From positions 1 to 64,000 of the forward strand of contig DLRR01000019.1 in assembly GCA_002500605.1 (NCBI GenBank): a stretch of 64,000 nucleotides of DNA, read 5' to 3'. Origin of the DNA: Nitrospinaceae bacterium UBA7883. Lineage in GTDB: Bacteria > Nitrospinota_A > UBA7883. The notes below the pieces were generated by a model. That model was not told the origin of the DNA and did not search any database. It saw nothing but the letters and a program-made list of their open reading frames with translations. The position numbers and the translations under genes were made by a program. Below, one piece after another: positions 1 to 8,389 of the stretch (positions within the stretch are counted from its first letter, which is position 1; every line of letters starts with the position of its first letter).

Positions 1-231
1 CGAGAGGACCGGGATGGACTGACCTCTAGTGTTCCGGTTGTTCCGCCAGGAGCATCGCCGGGTAGCTACGTTGGGAATGGATAACCGCTGAAAGCATCTA
101 AGCGGGAAACCAACCTCGAGATTAGATATCCCTATTTAGACTCCTTGAAGACTACAAGGTTGATAGGCCGGGCGTGGAAGCGCAGCAATGTGTGAAGCTT
201 ACCGGTACTAATAAGTCGATTGGCTTGATCA
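1..231 (+). rRNA. rrl: 23S ribosomal RNA, 3' end (partial)
   Basis: This is the last part of the large-subunit rRNA; its 5' part lies outside the window. The sequence contains the conserved domain VI text, including the region around GGATAACCGCTGAAAGCATC (79-98) and the near-terminal ACCGGTACTAATAAG (201-215). The exact 3' end is estimated from the usual closing stem and is good to a few bases. 5S rRNA follows about 100 bases later, so the order is the normal 23S-5S. Confidence 0.97.
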
Positions 232-331
232 GAATTTAAATTATCTTCTTTCATGCAATTGTAATTCAAGACCTCACTAAATTAAAAACTATGGTTTGAT
301 ATTTTTATGCTTTAGTTAATTGCTATAGTTT

Positions 332-447
332 GTCGGTGGTATTAGCGAGAGAGATACACCCGTTCCCATACCGAACACGGCAGTTAAGCCTCTCAGCGCC
401 GATGGTACTGCCTTGGAGACGAGGTGGGAGAGTAGGTCGCCGCCGAC
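332..447 (+). rRNA. rrf: 5S ribosomal RNA
   Basis: The gene is about 116 nt long. Its closing helix pairs GTCGGTGG at the 5' end with CCGCCGAC at the 3' end. The conserved core CCCGTTCCCATACCGAACAC is present at 360-379. It follows 23S rRNA by about 100 bases, and a strong terminator follows, so it is the last gene of the rRNA operon. Confidence 0.96.
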
Positions 448-459
448 TTAGTATTTTAA

Positions 460-496
460 AGCCCGTAATTGCAGTATTGTAGTTACGGGCTTTTTA
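460..496 (+). terminator. Intrinsic terminator of the rRNA operon
   Basis: GCCCGTAA (461-468) pairs perfectly with TTACGGGC (483-490), with a 14-nt loop, and a T run (491-495) follows. It ends transcription just after 5S rRNA. The next roughly 240 bases up to the methyltransferase are AT-rich and hold nothing else that I can support. Confidence 0.9.
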
Positions 497-736
497 TTAT
501 TTGAATACCGGCAAATGGTTTTTTACAAAACACCAGAATATTAACACCCACACTTTGAAGATGCTTCTCATTCACCTAAAGGCAAAATATAATAAATTTA
601 ATCATATTAATCCGGATAAACTGGTTTCGGATTACTGGTTTAAATAATTTACCGCTAATCACCCTTTTTAAGGCAGAATTGATTTACAATTTGATTAGAC
701 AAAACTTATGTGGGCACAAAGATTTAGATCATGGGG

Positions 737-1546
737 ATGGATTATATCCACGGTTATACTGATAGAGAACAGCAGAGGTTACACGAACAGTCCGGCATAC
801 TAGAAGATTTGTTCCATGACGGCACGAGCTACAAAGCAGTTGAGTTTGTTCTGGAAGTTGGTTGTGGGGTCGGAGCCCAGACTGAAATCCTGATGAAGAG
901 AAACCCAGGAGTACGGCTAGTATCTCTAGATATGTCGTACCACTGGACTTCCATAGCAAAGTCAACAATTGATAAGCTAGGAGGAAGCAACATATTCTTC
1001 ATCAATGCCAATGTAGAGGAGCTACCTCTAGTGAGCGGGTCTTTTGATCACGTGTTTATATGCTTTCTTCTAGAACATTTGGATGATCCTTTACATGTCC
1101 TTATCGCTCTAAAGAAGTTACTAAGACCAGGAGGATCACTTACTGTCATTGAAGGTGACCATGGCACTTGTTTTTGGACACCACAAACGCCTGAGTCGGC
1201 GGCTGTTTGGCAAGGGCTTATAAAAACGCAAAAGGATTTGGGTCATGACCCTTTTATAGGTCGGAGGCTTTTCCAACTACTAGATAAAGCTGGTTTTCGA
1301 ACTAAATATGTAAAACCTTGTGTGGCATATGGTGACGGAGCAAACCCAAAAACTTTGGGTGACTTGGTCAACAAGATCATAGTGCCGATGACAAATACAG
1401 CAAAAGGTGAAGCAATTCAAAAGCTTTACACTGACCAGAAAACTTGGGAACAGGGAATAGCAGATTTAAAGAAAACTTGTTATTCGAATTACGGCTCTTT
1501 TTTTTATTCATGGTTCAAAGCCGTAGGGGTTAATAATCGTATATAG
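737..1546 (+). CDS. Class I SAM-dependent methyltransferase
   Basis: This is a small-molecule type methyltransferase of the methyltransferase-11/UbiE-like group; the substrate is unknown. The SAM-binding motif I is VLEVGCGVGAQTE near residues 40-52. The acidic end of strand 2 follows (SLDMS), then the post-I motif FINANVEELPL and motif III LLRPGGSL. The reading frame also allows an ATG at 731. I prefer 737 because the family commonly begins with a D-Y-[IV]-H-G-Y-[ST] sequence, here MDYIHGYT. No operon partner is evident, since an inverted repeat and a 124-base gap separate it from ridA. Its substrate cannot be read from sequence. Confidence 0.85.
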   Translation: MDYIHGYTDREQQRLHEQSGILEDLFHDGTSYKAVEFVLEVGCGVGAQTEILMKRNPGVRLVSLDMSYHWTSIAKSTIDKLGGSNIFFINANVEELPLVSGSFDHVFICFLLEHLDDPLHVLIALKKLLRPGGSLTVIEGDHGTCFWTPQTPESAAVWQGLIKTQKDLGHDPFIGRRLFQLLDKAGFRTKYVKPCVAYGDGANPKTLGDLVNKIIVPMTNTAKGEAIQKLYTDQKTWEQGIADLKKTCYSNYGSFFYSWFKAVGVNNRI

Positions 1547-1608
1547 AATGTGCCAAAAAGCTGTAAAAAGCTACAAGCATTTACTAATAATGTGGTTGGA
1601 AGAGCTGC

Positions 1609-1644
1609 TTCATTTTACAATGGATTGAGTTTCTGTAAAATGAA
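1609..1644. promoter_or_regulatory. 11-bp perfect inverted repeat upstream of ridA
   Basis: TTCATTTTACA (1609-1619) and TGTAAAATGAA (1634-1644) are perfect inverted copies separated by 14 bases. The element lies 26 bases upstream of the ridA start codon, in the gap after the methyltransferase gene. No T tract follows the right arm, so a terminator is unlikely. An operator or a 5'-leader hairpin is more plausible, but the function is inferred from position only. Confidence 0.45.
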
Positions 1645-1670
1645 CTTTCAATAAGGAGTAATTAGGAAAC

Positions 1671-2072
1671 ATGAGCAGAAAAATTATAAAAACAAAAGAT
1701 GCCCCAAATGCAATTGGGCCTTATTCGCAGGCAGTTGTGTTGCATGATGTGATATATACTGCTGGCCAGATAGCTTTGGACCCACGAACAGGTAATTTAG
1801 TTGGAGATGATGTGGCATCACAGACTAATCGGGTTCTCGACAACCTTTTTGCAATCTTAAAAGCTGGCGGGTCATCTTTTGAACACGTAGTAAAGGCCAC
1901 CATATATTTAATTGACATGGAAGATTTTCAAATGGTTAACAGTGTATACAACGAACGTTTTTCTAAGTTTCCCCCTGCCCGATCAACAGTGCAAGTGATA
2001 GGACTGCCGTTAGGTGCAAAGGTGGAGATTGACATGGTGGCTCAAGTTGTCGACAACGGAGAAGGGTGGTAA
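1671..2072 (+). CDS. ridA: RidA family enamine/imine deaminase
   Basis: RidA-family (YjgF/YER057c) proteins hydrolyse reactive 2-aminoacrylate released by PLP enzymes to pyruvate and ammonia, and act as cytoplasmic trimers. The 133-aa product has the full family length. The N-terminal signature reads APNAIGPYSQAV, and the C-terminal block ARSTVQVIGLPLGAKVEIDM contains the conserved Arg and Glu of the active site. A good Shine-Dalgarno (AAGGAG) precedes the ATG. It stands just before yicC-gmk and probably shares their transcription. Confidence 0.93.
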   Translation: MSRKIIKTKDAPNAIGPYSQAVVLHDVIYTAGQIALDPRTGNLVGDDVASQTNRVLDNLFAILKAGGSSFEHVVKATIYLIDMEDFQMVNSVYNERFSKFPPARSTVQVIGLPLGAKVEIDMVAQVVDNGEGW

Positions 2073-2108
2073 AAATGTTCTTATTCCAGCTTAGGTAATA
2101 TATTAATT

Positions 2109-2984
2109 ATGCCAAATTCAATGACAGGCTACGGCCGAGGCGAGTATAAAACTGCTGATGGTTTGTGCATCGTAGAGAGCAAATCGGTGAATCACAGGTT
2201 TCTGGAAGTAAAAGTAAAATCATCTGCACGTATTTCCCAGATAGATGACAGAACTCGGAAAGCAGTTCGGGAGCGCTTTTCCCGCGGATATTTTGAGGTT
2301 TATTTATTCTTGGAAAAAAGTAAATTGGACAGCACTGCAGAAATAGATGAGCGGCTGTTTAATGAGTACCTTAGTGTAGCAAAGCAGCTTTCGGAAAATA
2401 ATGGAATCGAATACAAGCCATCTTTTGACTCACTGATAAGGGTCATGGAGATGTTCAAAGTTCCTGAGAAAAAAAAGGATTACGATGATTGTTGGGAGTT
2501 GGTTGAAGGTGCGTTGAATGTTTCGTTGGATCAGCTATTGCTGGCCAGAGAAACCGAAGGTAAAAATATCCAACAGGATTTAACCGATAGGATCGTTGCC
2601 GTGTCAAACCACGTTGATGAAATAGATGGCACTTCTTCCCAGTTAGTGGAAAAACGGTTTGTAGCACTTAAGGAGCGAATGGCCATGCTATGCGAAGGCG
2701 TCGAAATAGAAAGCAGCAGATTGGCCCAGGAAGCAGGAATTCTAGCTGATCGTTTCGCTATTTCGGAGGAGATAACCAGGATTAAAAGTCACTTAGACCA
2801 GGTTAACCGATTGCTTGATCGGGCTGATCCTATTGGTAGAAAACTTGAGTTTTTTGTGCAAGAGATTAACCGTGAGGCAAACACCATTGGATCAAAGACC
2901 GATGACGTCGATACAACTAAGCTCGTGGTAGAAATAAAAAGCGAGTTGGAAAAGATAAGGGAGCAGGCACAAAACCTAGAATAG
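2109..2984 (+). CDS. yicC: YicC family endoribonuclease
   Basis: The 291-aa protein matches the YicC/YloC family from end to end. It opens with MTGYGRGE, has SVNHRFLEVK near residues 28-37, and ends with the family hallmark QEINREANTIGSK (about 247-259). Known members are RNases that cut small RNAs or affect RNA decay. The gene lies 36 bases after ridA and 20 bases before gmk; yicC-gmk is a very common bacterial pair. No atypical feature is visible. Confidence 0.93.
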   Translation: MPNSMTGYGRGEYKTADGLCIVESKSVNHRFLEVKVKSSARISQIDDRTRKAVRERFSRGYFEVYLFLEKSKLDSTAEIDERLFNEYLSVAKQLSENNGIEYKPSFDSLIRVMEMFKVPEKKKDYDDCWELVEGALNVSLDQLLLARETEGKNIQQDLTDRIVAVSNHVDEIDGTSSQLVEKRFVALKERMAMLCEGVEIESSRLAQEAGILADRFAISEEITRIKSHLDQVNRLLDRADPIGRKLEFFVQEINREANTIGSKTDDVDTTKLVVEIKSELEKIREQAQNLE

Positions 2985-3004
2985 GTGCATTGTTGCAATA
3001 AGTA

Positions 3005-3589
3005 ATGCTAGCACAATCAAATAATGGAATTCTTTTTGTGCTCTCAGCACCTTCAGGTGCCGGGAAAACAACCATTGCACTTAAAGTTCTTGAAAAGATA
3101 GAAGCGTTAGAAAGGTCGGTATCCCATACTACTAGGCCAATGCGCGATGGTGAAGTTGATGGCATAGACTATCATTTCATAGGTATTGATAACTTCCATA
3201 AGATGGTGGACGAGGGCAGATTTCTGGAGTGGGCAAAAGTGCATGGGTATTATTACGGCACCTTAATTCAAACAATTGAAAAATCCTTTTCACAAGGCAT
3301 GAATGTAATGTTAGTAATTGACACTCAGGGTGCTGCTACAATCAGAGAGAAGAAAGTTGCCAATACGTCTATTTTCTTGTTGCCGCCATCGATAGAAGAG
3401 TTAGAAGAGAGGCTTCGGGGAAGGAAAAACAACACAGAAGATGAAATTAGAATTCGATTGGCTAAAGCAGCGAGCGAAATCGCCCAAAAGGACAATTACG
3501 ATTACCAGGTTGTTAATGACATCATTGACAATGCCGTAATGGAGGTTTGCCAAATAATTAATGGTGAAAGGGGCAAAGGAAAGTTATAA
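3005..3589 (+). CDS. gmk: Guanylate kinase
   Basis: Phosphorylates GMP to GDP with ATP in guanine nucleotide synthesis. The P-loop is SAPSGAGKTT near residues 14-23. The GMP-binding residues follow in SVSHTTRPMRDGEVDGIDYHF. The 194-aa length is slightly below the usual 200-210. The rpoZ gene that often follows gmk is absent; a Sco-type gene follows instead after 85 bases. The start at 3005 has no strong ribosome binding site but agrees with the family N-terminus. Confidence 0.95.
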   Translation: MLAQSNNGILFVLSAPSGAGKTTIALKVLEKIEALERSVSHTTRPMRDGEVDGIDYHFIGIDNFHKMVDEGRFLEWAKVHGYYYGTLIQTIEKSFSQGMNVMLVIDTQGAATIREKKVANTSIFLLPPSIEELEERLRGRKNNTEDEIRIRLAKAASEIAQKDNYDYQVVNDIIDNAVMEVCQIINGERGKGKL

Positions 3590-3674
3590 AAGCTATTCTT
3601 TGTTTAGTGCTTTTTATAGGAAGTCATCAAAGTTTGGACTTTCTCTTTATTTAATTATATGAATTGACAACTTG

Positions 3675-4337
3675 ATGAGTAGTAACATTCTAAAGCTTGT
3701 TTGCGGTGGGCTTGTGATTTACGCGAGTATAACTGTTGGGATTTATGCCACAAAAAGTGTAATAACCTCAAGCCCCACAGCTTCAAAAAAAATGAAACAG
3801 AGTTCTGCGTTTGGATTACTCTTTGCCGCAGTGGGGAATAAAATAACAAACAAATATGTATTGATTGATCAAGAAGGTAATAACTTTGAAGTAAATAAGT
3901 GGTTTGATAAACCTTTGATAATTTCTTACATTTTTACAAAATGCCCTGCAGTGTGTCCAACGATAACAGCCAGTCTTTTAGCATTTTCTGAACGTAACGC
4001 TGAGGTCTTTGGTGATCGATATAGAGTAATTTCAATTGGTTTTGATCACGACAATGACACACCGGCGGCAATGAAAAGGTTTGGCGAACAATATACAAAA
4101 TCTTTTACCAATTGGAAGTTTTTAAGTGGAGATCCCGCTTTAGTTAAATCTTTATCTAAAAAGATTGGGGTGACATTTAAAAAAAACCAGGATGGCGAAT
4201 GGCTGCACACTTTTGGAGTTACGCTAATTGCGCCTGATGGCGTTGTGTTTGAGCAGATATTAGGGCAAGACTATAGTGACCGACAGATTTTAGTTCCATT
4301 AGAAAAAATGGAACAAGGAAGGAATTCACGGAGCTAG
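3675..4337 (+). CDS. SCO1/SenC family copper chaperone
   Basis: Sco proteins are membrane-anchored periplasmic thioredoxin-fold proteins that deliver copper to the CuA site of cytochrome oxidase or act as thiol reductants. The N-terminus has one hydrophobic anchor (about residues 5-26). The copper ligands are visible: the Cys pair in CPAVC near residue 97 and the His in LHTFGV near residue 180. The frame also opens with a TTG at 3672, and the ATG at 3675 is the likelier start. A DUF420 membrane protein follows 4 bases later; this pairing supports a role in oxidase assembly, although no oxidase gene is in the window. Confidence 0.9.
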   Translation: MSSNILKLVCGGLVIYASITVGIYATKSVITSSPTASKKMKQSSAFGLLFAAVGNKITNKYVLIDQEGNNFEVNKWFDKPLIISYIFTKCPAVCPTITASLLAFSERNAEVFGDRYRVISIGFDHDNDTPAAMKRFGEQYTKSFTNWKFLSGDPALVKSLSKKIGVTFKKNQDGEWLHTFGVTLIAPDGVVFEQILGQDYSDRQILVPLEKMEQGRNSRS

Positions 4338-4341
4338 TTAA

Positions 4342-4728
4342 ATGCTTTTATTGTACATAGTTGAGTCTGCGGTGCCCATACTAACAGTTCTTTTAATTTG
4401 GGCTGTTTACAATGCTTGGAAAAAAAATATCCTAGCCCATAGAAAAGCCGCTACCTTGCACGCTGTTGCAACATTGGTGTCCACAGCCCTTGTTTTTGTG
4501 CTAGTGCGTTTAGGGTACTCAGTAGGCGAGGAAGCACCCAAGTGGATACGCGACATTCATTTTGTTATCATCTATCAGATTCCGATTTTATTAGGATTTC
4601 TAATGTACTTTGGCTTGAGTGGTCGACGGAAGATCCACAAAAGGTTTGCCATTTATTACCTATTAATTTGGACGGCTGCACTTGCAACCGGATTGATGAT
4701 TTTTTTAACTCATAATGGTTTGATATAG
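4342..4728 (+). CDS. DUF420 family membrane protein
   Basis: This 128-aa inner-membrane protein has about four predicted transmembrane helices. Conserved His residues lie in AHRKAATLHAV (about 31-41), IRDIHFVII and KIHKRFAIYYLLIW. This pattern fits DUF420 (CtaM/YozB-like), a family tied to cytochrome oxidase assembly and usually encoded beside sco genes, as here with 4 bases between the genes. The family assignment is by pattern recognition, and a cytochrome b561-like alternative cannot be excluded. Confidence 0.75.
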   Translation: MLLLYIVESAVPILTVLLIWAVYNAWKKNILAHRKAATLHAVATLVSTALVFVLVRLGYSVGEEAPKWIRDIHFVIIYQIPILLGFLMYFGLSGRRKIHKRFAIYYLLIWTAALATGLMIFLTHNGLI

Positions 4729-4817
4729 CACAAATGGCTAATTTATTTGTTGCTCTGCTAGCTCAGTTTGTTATTCTTGTTGTCAATTACATGTTCACAT
4801 TAAATGAGCGATAAGCA

Positions 4818-5228
4818 ATGTTTGAAACGTTAACTCTTGTAGTACATATAGTGGTGGCTTTGGCGCTTATAGTTACAGTGCTTTTCCAGCAAGGCTCTAA
4901 AGGTGCGGCCATGGGGTCAGCTTTTGGTGGATCATCTCAGACTGTTTTTGGCTCCCGCGGCCCTGCAACCGCAATGGCAAGAATAACTACTTTAGCAGCG
5001 GTTATTTTTATGCTCACTGCAATAACCTTGTCGGTGTTATCCAATGCCCCGGAAAGCTCTGTTATATCTGACGTGAAAAACCATGCTGTTGAGTTGCCTG
5101 TTTCACTGCCTGACCAGAACCAAGCTATTTCAGACAATCCCAAGGCGGAACCAACAGGACCCACCGTGCAGAATGAAGAGCCCACTGGTCCAATTGGTCC
5201 TGTGGATAGTGATTCGGCTACTAATTAA
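4818..5228 (+). CDS. secG: Preprotein translocase subunit SecG
   Basis: SecG is the small two-helix subunit of the SecYEG channel in the inner membrane. The first helix leads into the conserved loop FQQGSKGAAMGSAFGGSSQ (about 25-43) and VFGSRG, and the second helix ends near residue 75. The tail of about 60 residues is rich in Pro, Asn, Glu and Thr, as in many SecG proteins, and includes a short repeat (EPTGP, twice). tpiA, a frequent upstream neighbour, is absent. Confidence 0.92.
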   Translation: MFETLTLVVHIVVALALIVTVLFQQGSKGAAMGSAFGGSSQTVFGSRGPATAMARITTLAAVIFMLTAITLSVLSNAPESSVISDVKNHAVELPVSLPDQNQAISDNPKAEPTGPTVQNEEPTGPIGPVDSDSATN

Positions 5229-5244
5229 CTATCAAAAAGCTTCG

Positions 5245-6921
5245 ATGGTAATGACCGGCAGGCTGCTACCAGTTTTGTTCATTTTGCTGATTACAATTTC
5301 TTGTCATAAGACCGCAGAGGAAAATTCAAGCAAAGCAACCAATGTTCCGATAACCTCTGCTGCCGAAGTTACAACAAACCCTTCAACAAAAGACTATGGA
5401 GATGGTTATATTGACGGTTCAATTGGAGATGCATCTAATCTTATTCCTTACCTTTCTGCAGATAGTGCTTCCTCATCAGTTCAGGATAAAATCTATTCCA
5501 GCCTTATAGATTTTGATAAAGACTTAAACATTATTCCATCTTTGGCGAAAAGGTGGGATATATCAGAAGACCAAAGAACTATAACTTTCCATCTTAGAAA
5601 CGATGTTAAGTGGCATGACAATTACCCATGGACCTCTGCTGATCTAGTTTTCCAATATGAGGTTATGGTAAACCCAGAAGTGCCATCGGCCTATAAAGAA
5701 ACATTCTTATTGATAGACGGTGTGAGCGCCCCAAGCAAGTACACGTTTATAGTTACATTTAAAGAGCCATTCGCACCTGGGCTTGTGCGCGTTGGGGGGA
5801 TGAGCGGATTGCCCAAACATTTAATGGGTGACATTAAACCAATCGACATCCTCAAGTCCAGTCAAGCCAGAAATCCGGTAGGAAATGGTCCTTGGAAATT
5901 CAAAGAATGGAAATCACAAGAACATATCACGGTGGAAGCAAATAAGAATTTTTGGAATGTTGGCCCATATGTTCGATGGGCAATGACAAGAATAATCCCA
6001 GATTTGGCTACCCAGTTCCTAGAACTTAAATCGGGCAGCATAGATAGTATGAGCCTTCAACCAATCCAATACAAAAAGCAAACTGACACAAAGTTTATTA
6101 AGGCAAACTTTAATAAATATAAGTATACAGGTAACGCATATACTTACATTGGTTACAATTTGAAGAAACCATTGTTTCAAGATGTTAGGGTTAGGCAAGC
6201 GCTGAGCTATGCTATCGATAAAAAAGAAATTATAGAGGGCGTGTTGCTAGGCTTAGGAGTAGTAGCTACGGGCCCGATTAGGCCCGGCACATGGGCGTAC
6301 AATTCAAACGTCAAAAAATATAATTACAACCCCTCAAGAGCTTTGGAACTTCTATCCGAAGCAGGGTGGAAGGATACTGACGCGGATGGTGTGCTAGACA
6401 AACAAGGGAAATCTTTTGAATTTGAGTTGATGACAAATCAAGGCAACGTTTCTAGGAAAAAGACAGCGGAGATTATTCAGCATCGGCTCAAAAAATTAGG
6501 CATCATCGTGAAAATAAGGATAATAGAGTGGTCGGCATTTATAAATAGTTTTATTAATAAGCGTAAGTTTGATGCAATTATACTTGGCTGGTCACTTGGC
6601 GTAGATCCGGATCAGTATATAATTTGGCATTCGTCTAAAACTGGTGAGCACGAACTAAATTTCATCAGTTATAATAATCGTCATGTAGACGAAATCCTGG
6701 ATCATGCTAGGAAAACATTTGACAATGCTCAACGAAAAAAACTTTATGCCAGATTTCAAGAGATAATAGCAAAGGAGCAGCCATATACATTTCTGTACGT
6801 ACCTGAAGCCCTGCCCATAGTGTCAAATCGATTTAACGGTATTGTACCTGGCCCTGCAGGAGTTAGCTATAATTTTGAGAAGTGGTGGGTTCGAAAGGCG
6901 CAACATAGGAGAAGTTTCTAG
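5245..6921 (+). CDS. Peptide/solute-binding lipoprotein (SBP family 5)
   Basis: Extracytoplasmic solute-binding protein of ABC transporters, in the DppA/OppA-like family 5. The frame is open from 5083 inside secG, but the likely start is ATG 5245: it gives a typical lipoprotein signal (MVMTGRLLPVLFILLITISC) with the lipobox Cys at residue 20. Family landmarks are LAKRWDISEDQRTITFHLR (about 106-124), the VRQALSYAIDKKEI block (about 315-328) and the C-terminal VSYNFEKWW. About 558 aa is the usual length. No permease or ATPase genes are adjacent, so the ligand is unknown and it may serve a distant transporter. Confidence 0.9.
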   Translation: MVMTGRLLPVLFILLITISCHKTAEENSSKATNVPITSAAEVTTNPSTKDYGDGYIDGSIGDASNLIPYLSADSASSSVQDKIYSSLIDFDKDLNIIPSLAKRWDISEDQRTITFHLRNDVKWHDNYPWTSADLVFQYEVMVNPEVPSAYKETFLLIDGVSAPSKYTFIVTFKEPFAPGLVRVGGMSGLPKHLMGDIKPIDILKSSQARNPVGNGPWKFKEWKSQEHITVEANKNFWNVGPYVRWAMTRIIPDLATQFLELKSGSIDSMSLQPIQYKKQTDTKFIKANFNKYKYTGNAYTYIGYNLKKPLFQDVRVRQALSYAIDKKEIIEGVLLGLGVVATGPIRPGTWAYNSNVKKYNYNPSRALELLSEAGWKDTDADGVLDKQGKSFEFELMTNQGNVSRKKTAEIIQHRLKKLGIIVKIRIIEWSAFINSFINKRKFDAIILGWSLGVDPDQYIIWHSSKTGEHELNFISYNNRHVDEILDHARKTFDNAQRKKLYARFQEIIAKEQPYTFLYVPEALPIVSNRFNGIVPGPAGVSYNFEKWWVRKAQHRRSF

Positions 6922-7008
6922 TAAACCCAGTTACTTTACAATCTGTAATCCACACCAAGCGAAATGGGAGCGACTAAGGATTGTTAGCAAAACAACTTTT
7001 AGTCACTA

Positions 7009-7506
7009 TTAGTTTTTTTTGATTGATGCAGGAAAAGTTCTTTCCAATGCGTCTATTGTTGGAAATAGAACGATTGCTACTAATAGGTTGAAAAATAAAA
7101 GAGTGATTATTACTCCAAACGAGAGATGTTCTGTTATTAGATAGCCGTATAACATGCTGATAAAGCTACTATACAATATGTAGTCAAAAAGCGAGGCAAC
7201 CAACACTGTAACAACGCTAGTCAGGTTGGCGTCGAATAAATAGTGCTCCTCTAAAAAGCCAACTGTGAACCCTACAAAAGATTTGGATATCATGTTAATC
7301 CCGATTGATCCGAAGGACAGCAGGTCCTGCAACAGACCAATCACTGCTCCGTACTGAGCTCCCTTTCCCCCGCCATTTTGTTTTCCAAGAAATATAGTTA
7401 GCACTAGTAAAATATCTGGATGCACTTCAAGAGTAACAAAGTTGAATAGTGTTGTTTGGATCATTAGGCAGATAAACACTATGATGCAATTAATAAAAAG
7501 TCTCAT
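7009..7506 (-). CDS. mreD: Rod shape-determining protein MreD
   Basis: MreD is a small multi-pass inner-membrane protein of the elongasome. The 165-aa product is hydrophobic with about five helices. Its early region HPDILLVLTIFLG is typical of MreD, as is the GLLQDLLS motif that follows. It is the third gene of the minus-strand mreB-mreC-mreD series, 17 bases after mreC. The penicillin-binding protein and rodA genes that often follow are not present; a converging solute-binding gene lies next. Confidence 0.88.
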   Translation of the reverse strand: MRLFINCIIVFICLMIQTTLFNFVTLEVHPDILLVLTIFLGKQNGGGKGAQYGAVIGLLQDLLSFGSIGINMISKSFVGFTVGFLEEHYLFDANLTSVVTVLVASLFDYILYSSFISMLYGYLITEHLSFGVIITLLFFNLLVAIVLFPTIDALERTFPASIKKN

Positions 7507-7523
7507 AGATGGATGACTTTACC

Positions 7524-8354
7524 TCAATGTTTATTAGAGGGCTGTACAACGATCAAAACCGCCTCAATATGGCTTAGATCAGCGGATGACGTGAGCGCTG
7601 CTTTTTTGAAAAGGTTGTTTTTATCAGGAAGGCTTACATGGGTTAACATTCCGACTGGGAGGCCCTTTGGAAATATTTGGCCTAAGCCGGACGATATAAT
7701 TTTATCACCACTTTTTACCTTGGCCCTTACATCTAGATACTTGACTTCTAGTTGGCCCGAACTAGTTCCTACTACAACCAACCGGTCACGAGTACGTTGC
7801 ACAAAACAATCTACTGCAGAACGAATATCTGTTAGCAAAAGCACCTTGGAAGTTAAGTAAGAAACTTGTACAACTCTTCCTGCCAACCCCTTGTGTGTGA
7901 CAACTGACATGTTTTTCATCACACCATGTTTTTTCCCTTTATCCAAAACCAATATCTTCGATCGGCTGTCAGGTTCCCTCCCAATAACATTTGCCACGTA
8001 AAATTTGTGTGGAAAAAATGTCGTCTGTGAAAATAAATTATTTGTGCGTTTAAAGTTTTCTATTGCCTCTTTCAAAAACGTATTTTGTAATTCGAGCTTG
8101 TTTGCGTGTATGCGAAGGGAGTCATTTTTCTGTTTTAGATTTACTAGGTAGAAATAGTCATCCCAAGTATCCATAATGCTTGTTGCGGTCAGCATAACTA
8201 AACTTTGGAATGGAGCAAGTACGGATGTTATTGTTTGCTCAAAAAAATTCACCAGCCTATTGTTTTGTTGATTTGAAAGCAATAACTGGGTCGCAAAAAA
8301 GAAAACAATAGCCAGTATCACCAAGTTTTTATATTTTTTGATCAAGGCTAGCAT
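7524..8354 (-). CDS. mreC: Rod shape-determining protein MreC
   Basis: MreC is a bitopic protein whose periplasmic domain organises the elongation machinery around MreB. The product has an N-terminal transmembrane helix (about residues 10-26), a coiled-coil stretch (about 70-105, VNLKQKNDSLRIHANKLELQ), and the beta domain with VIGREPDSRSKILVLDKG and GLAGRVVQV. The 276-aa length is normal. It lies 35 bases downstream of mreB and 17 bases before mreD. Confidence 0.93.
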   Translation of the reverse strand: MLALIKKYKNLVILAIVFFFATQLLLSNQQNNRLVNFFEQTITSVLAPFQSLVMLTATSIMDTWDDYFYLVNLKQKNDSLRIHANKLELQNTFLKEAIENFKRTNNLFSQTTFFPHKFYVANVIGREPDSRSKILVLDKGKKHGVMKNMSVVTHKGLAGRVVQVSYLTSKVLLLTDIRSAVDCFVQRTRDRLVVVGTSSGQLEVKYLDVRAKVKSGDKIISSGLGQIFPKGLPVGMLTHVSLPDKNNLFKKAALTSSADLSHIEAVLIVVQPSNKH

Positions 8355-8389
8355 AAGTAATAGATCCTTTAGCTACCTGGCCCAGAAAA

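Noticed and set aside
6961..7020. A hairpin plus T8 tract between the solute-binding gene and mreD as a terminator
   Set aside because: The stem is interrupted by a 3x3 mismatch, the T run lies well after it, and the run is partly the Lys codons at the end of mreD.
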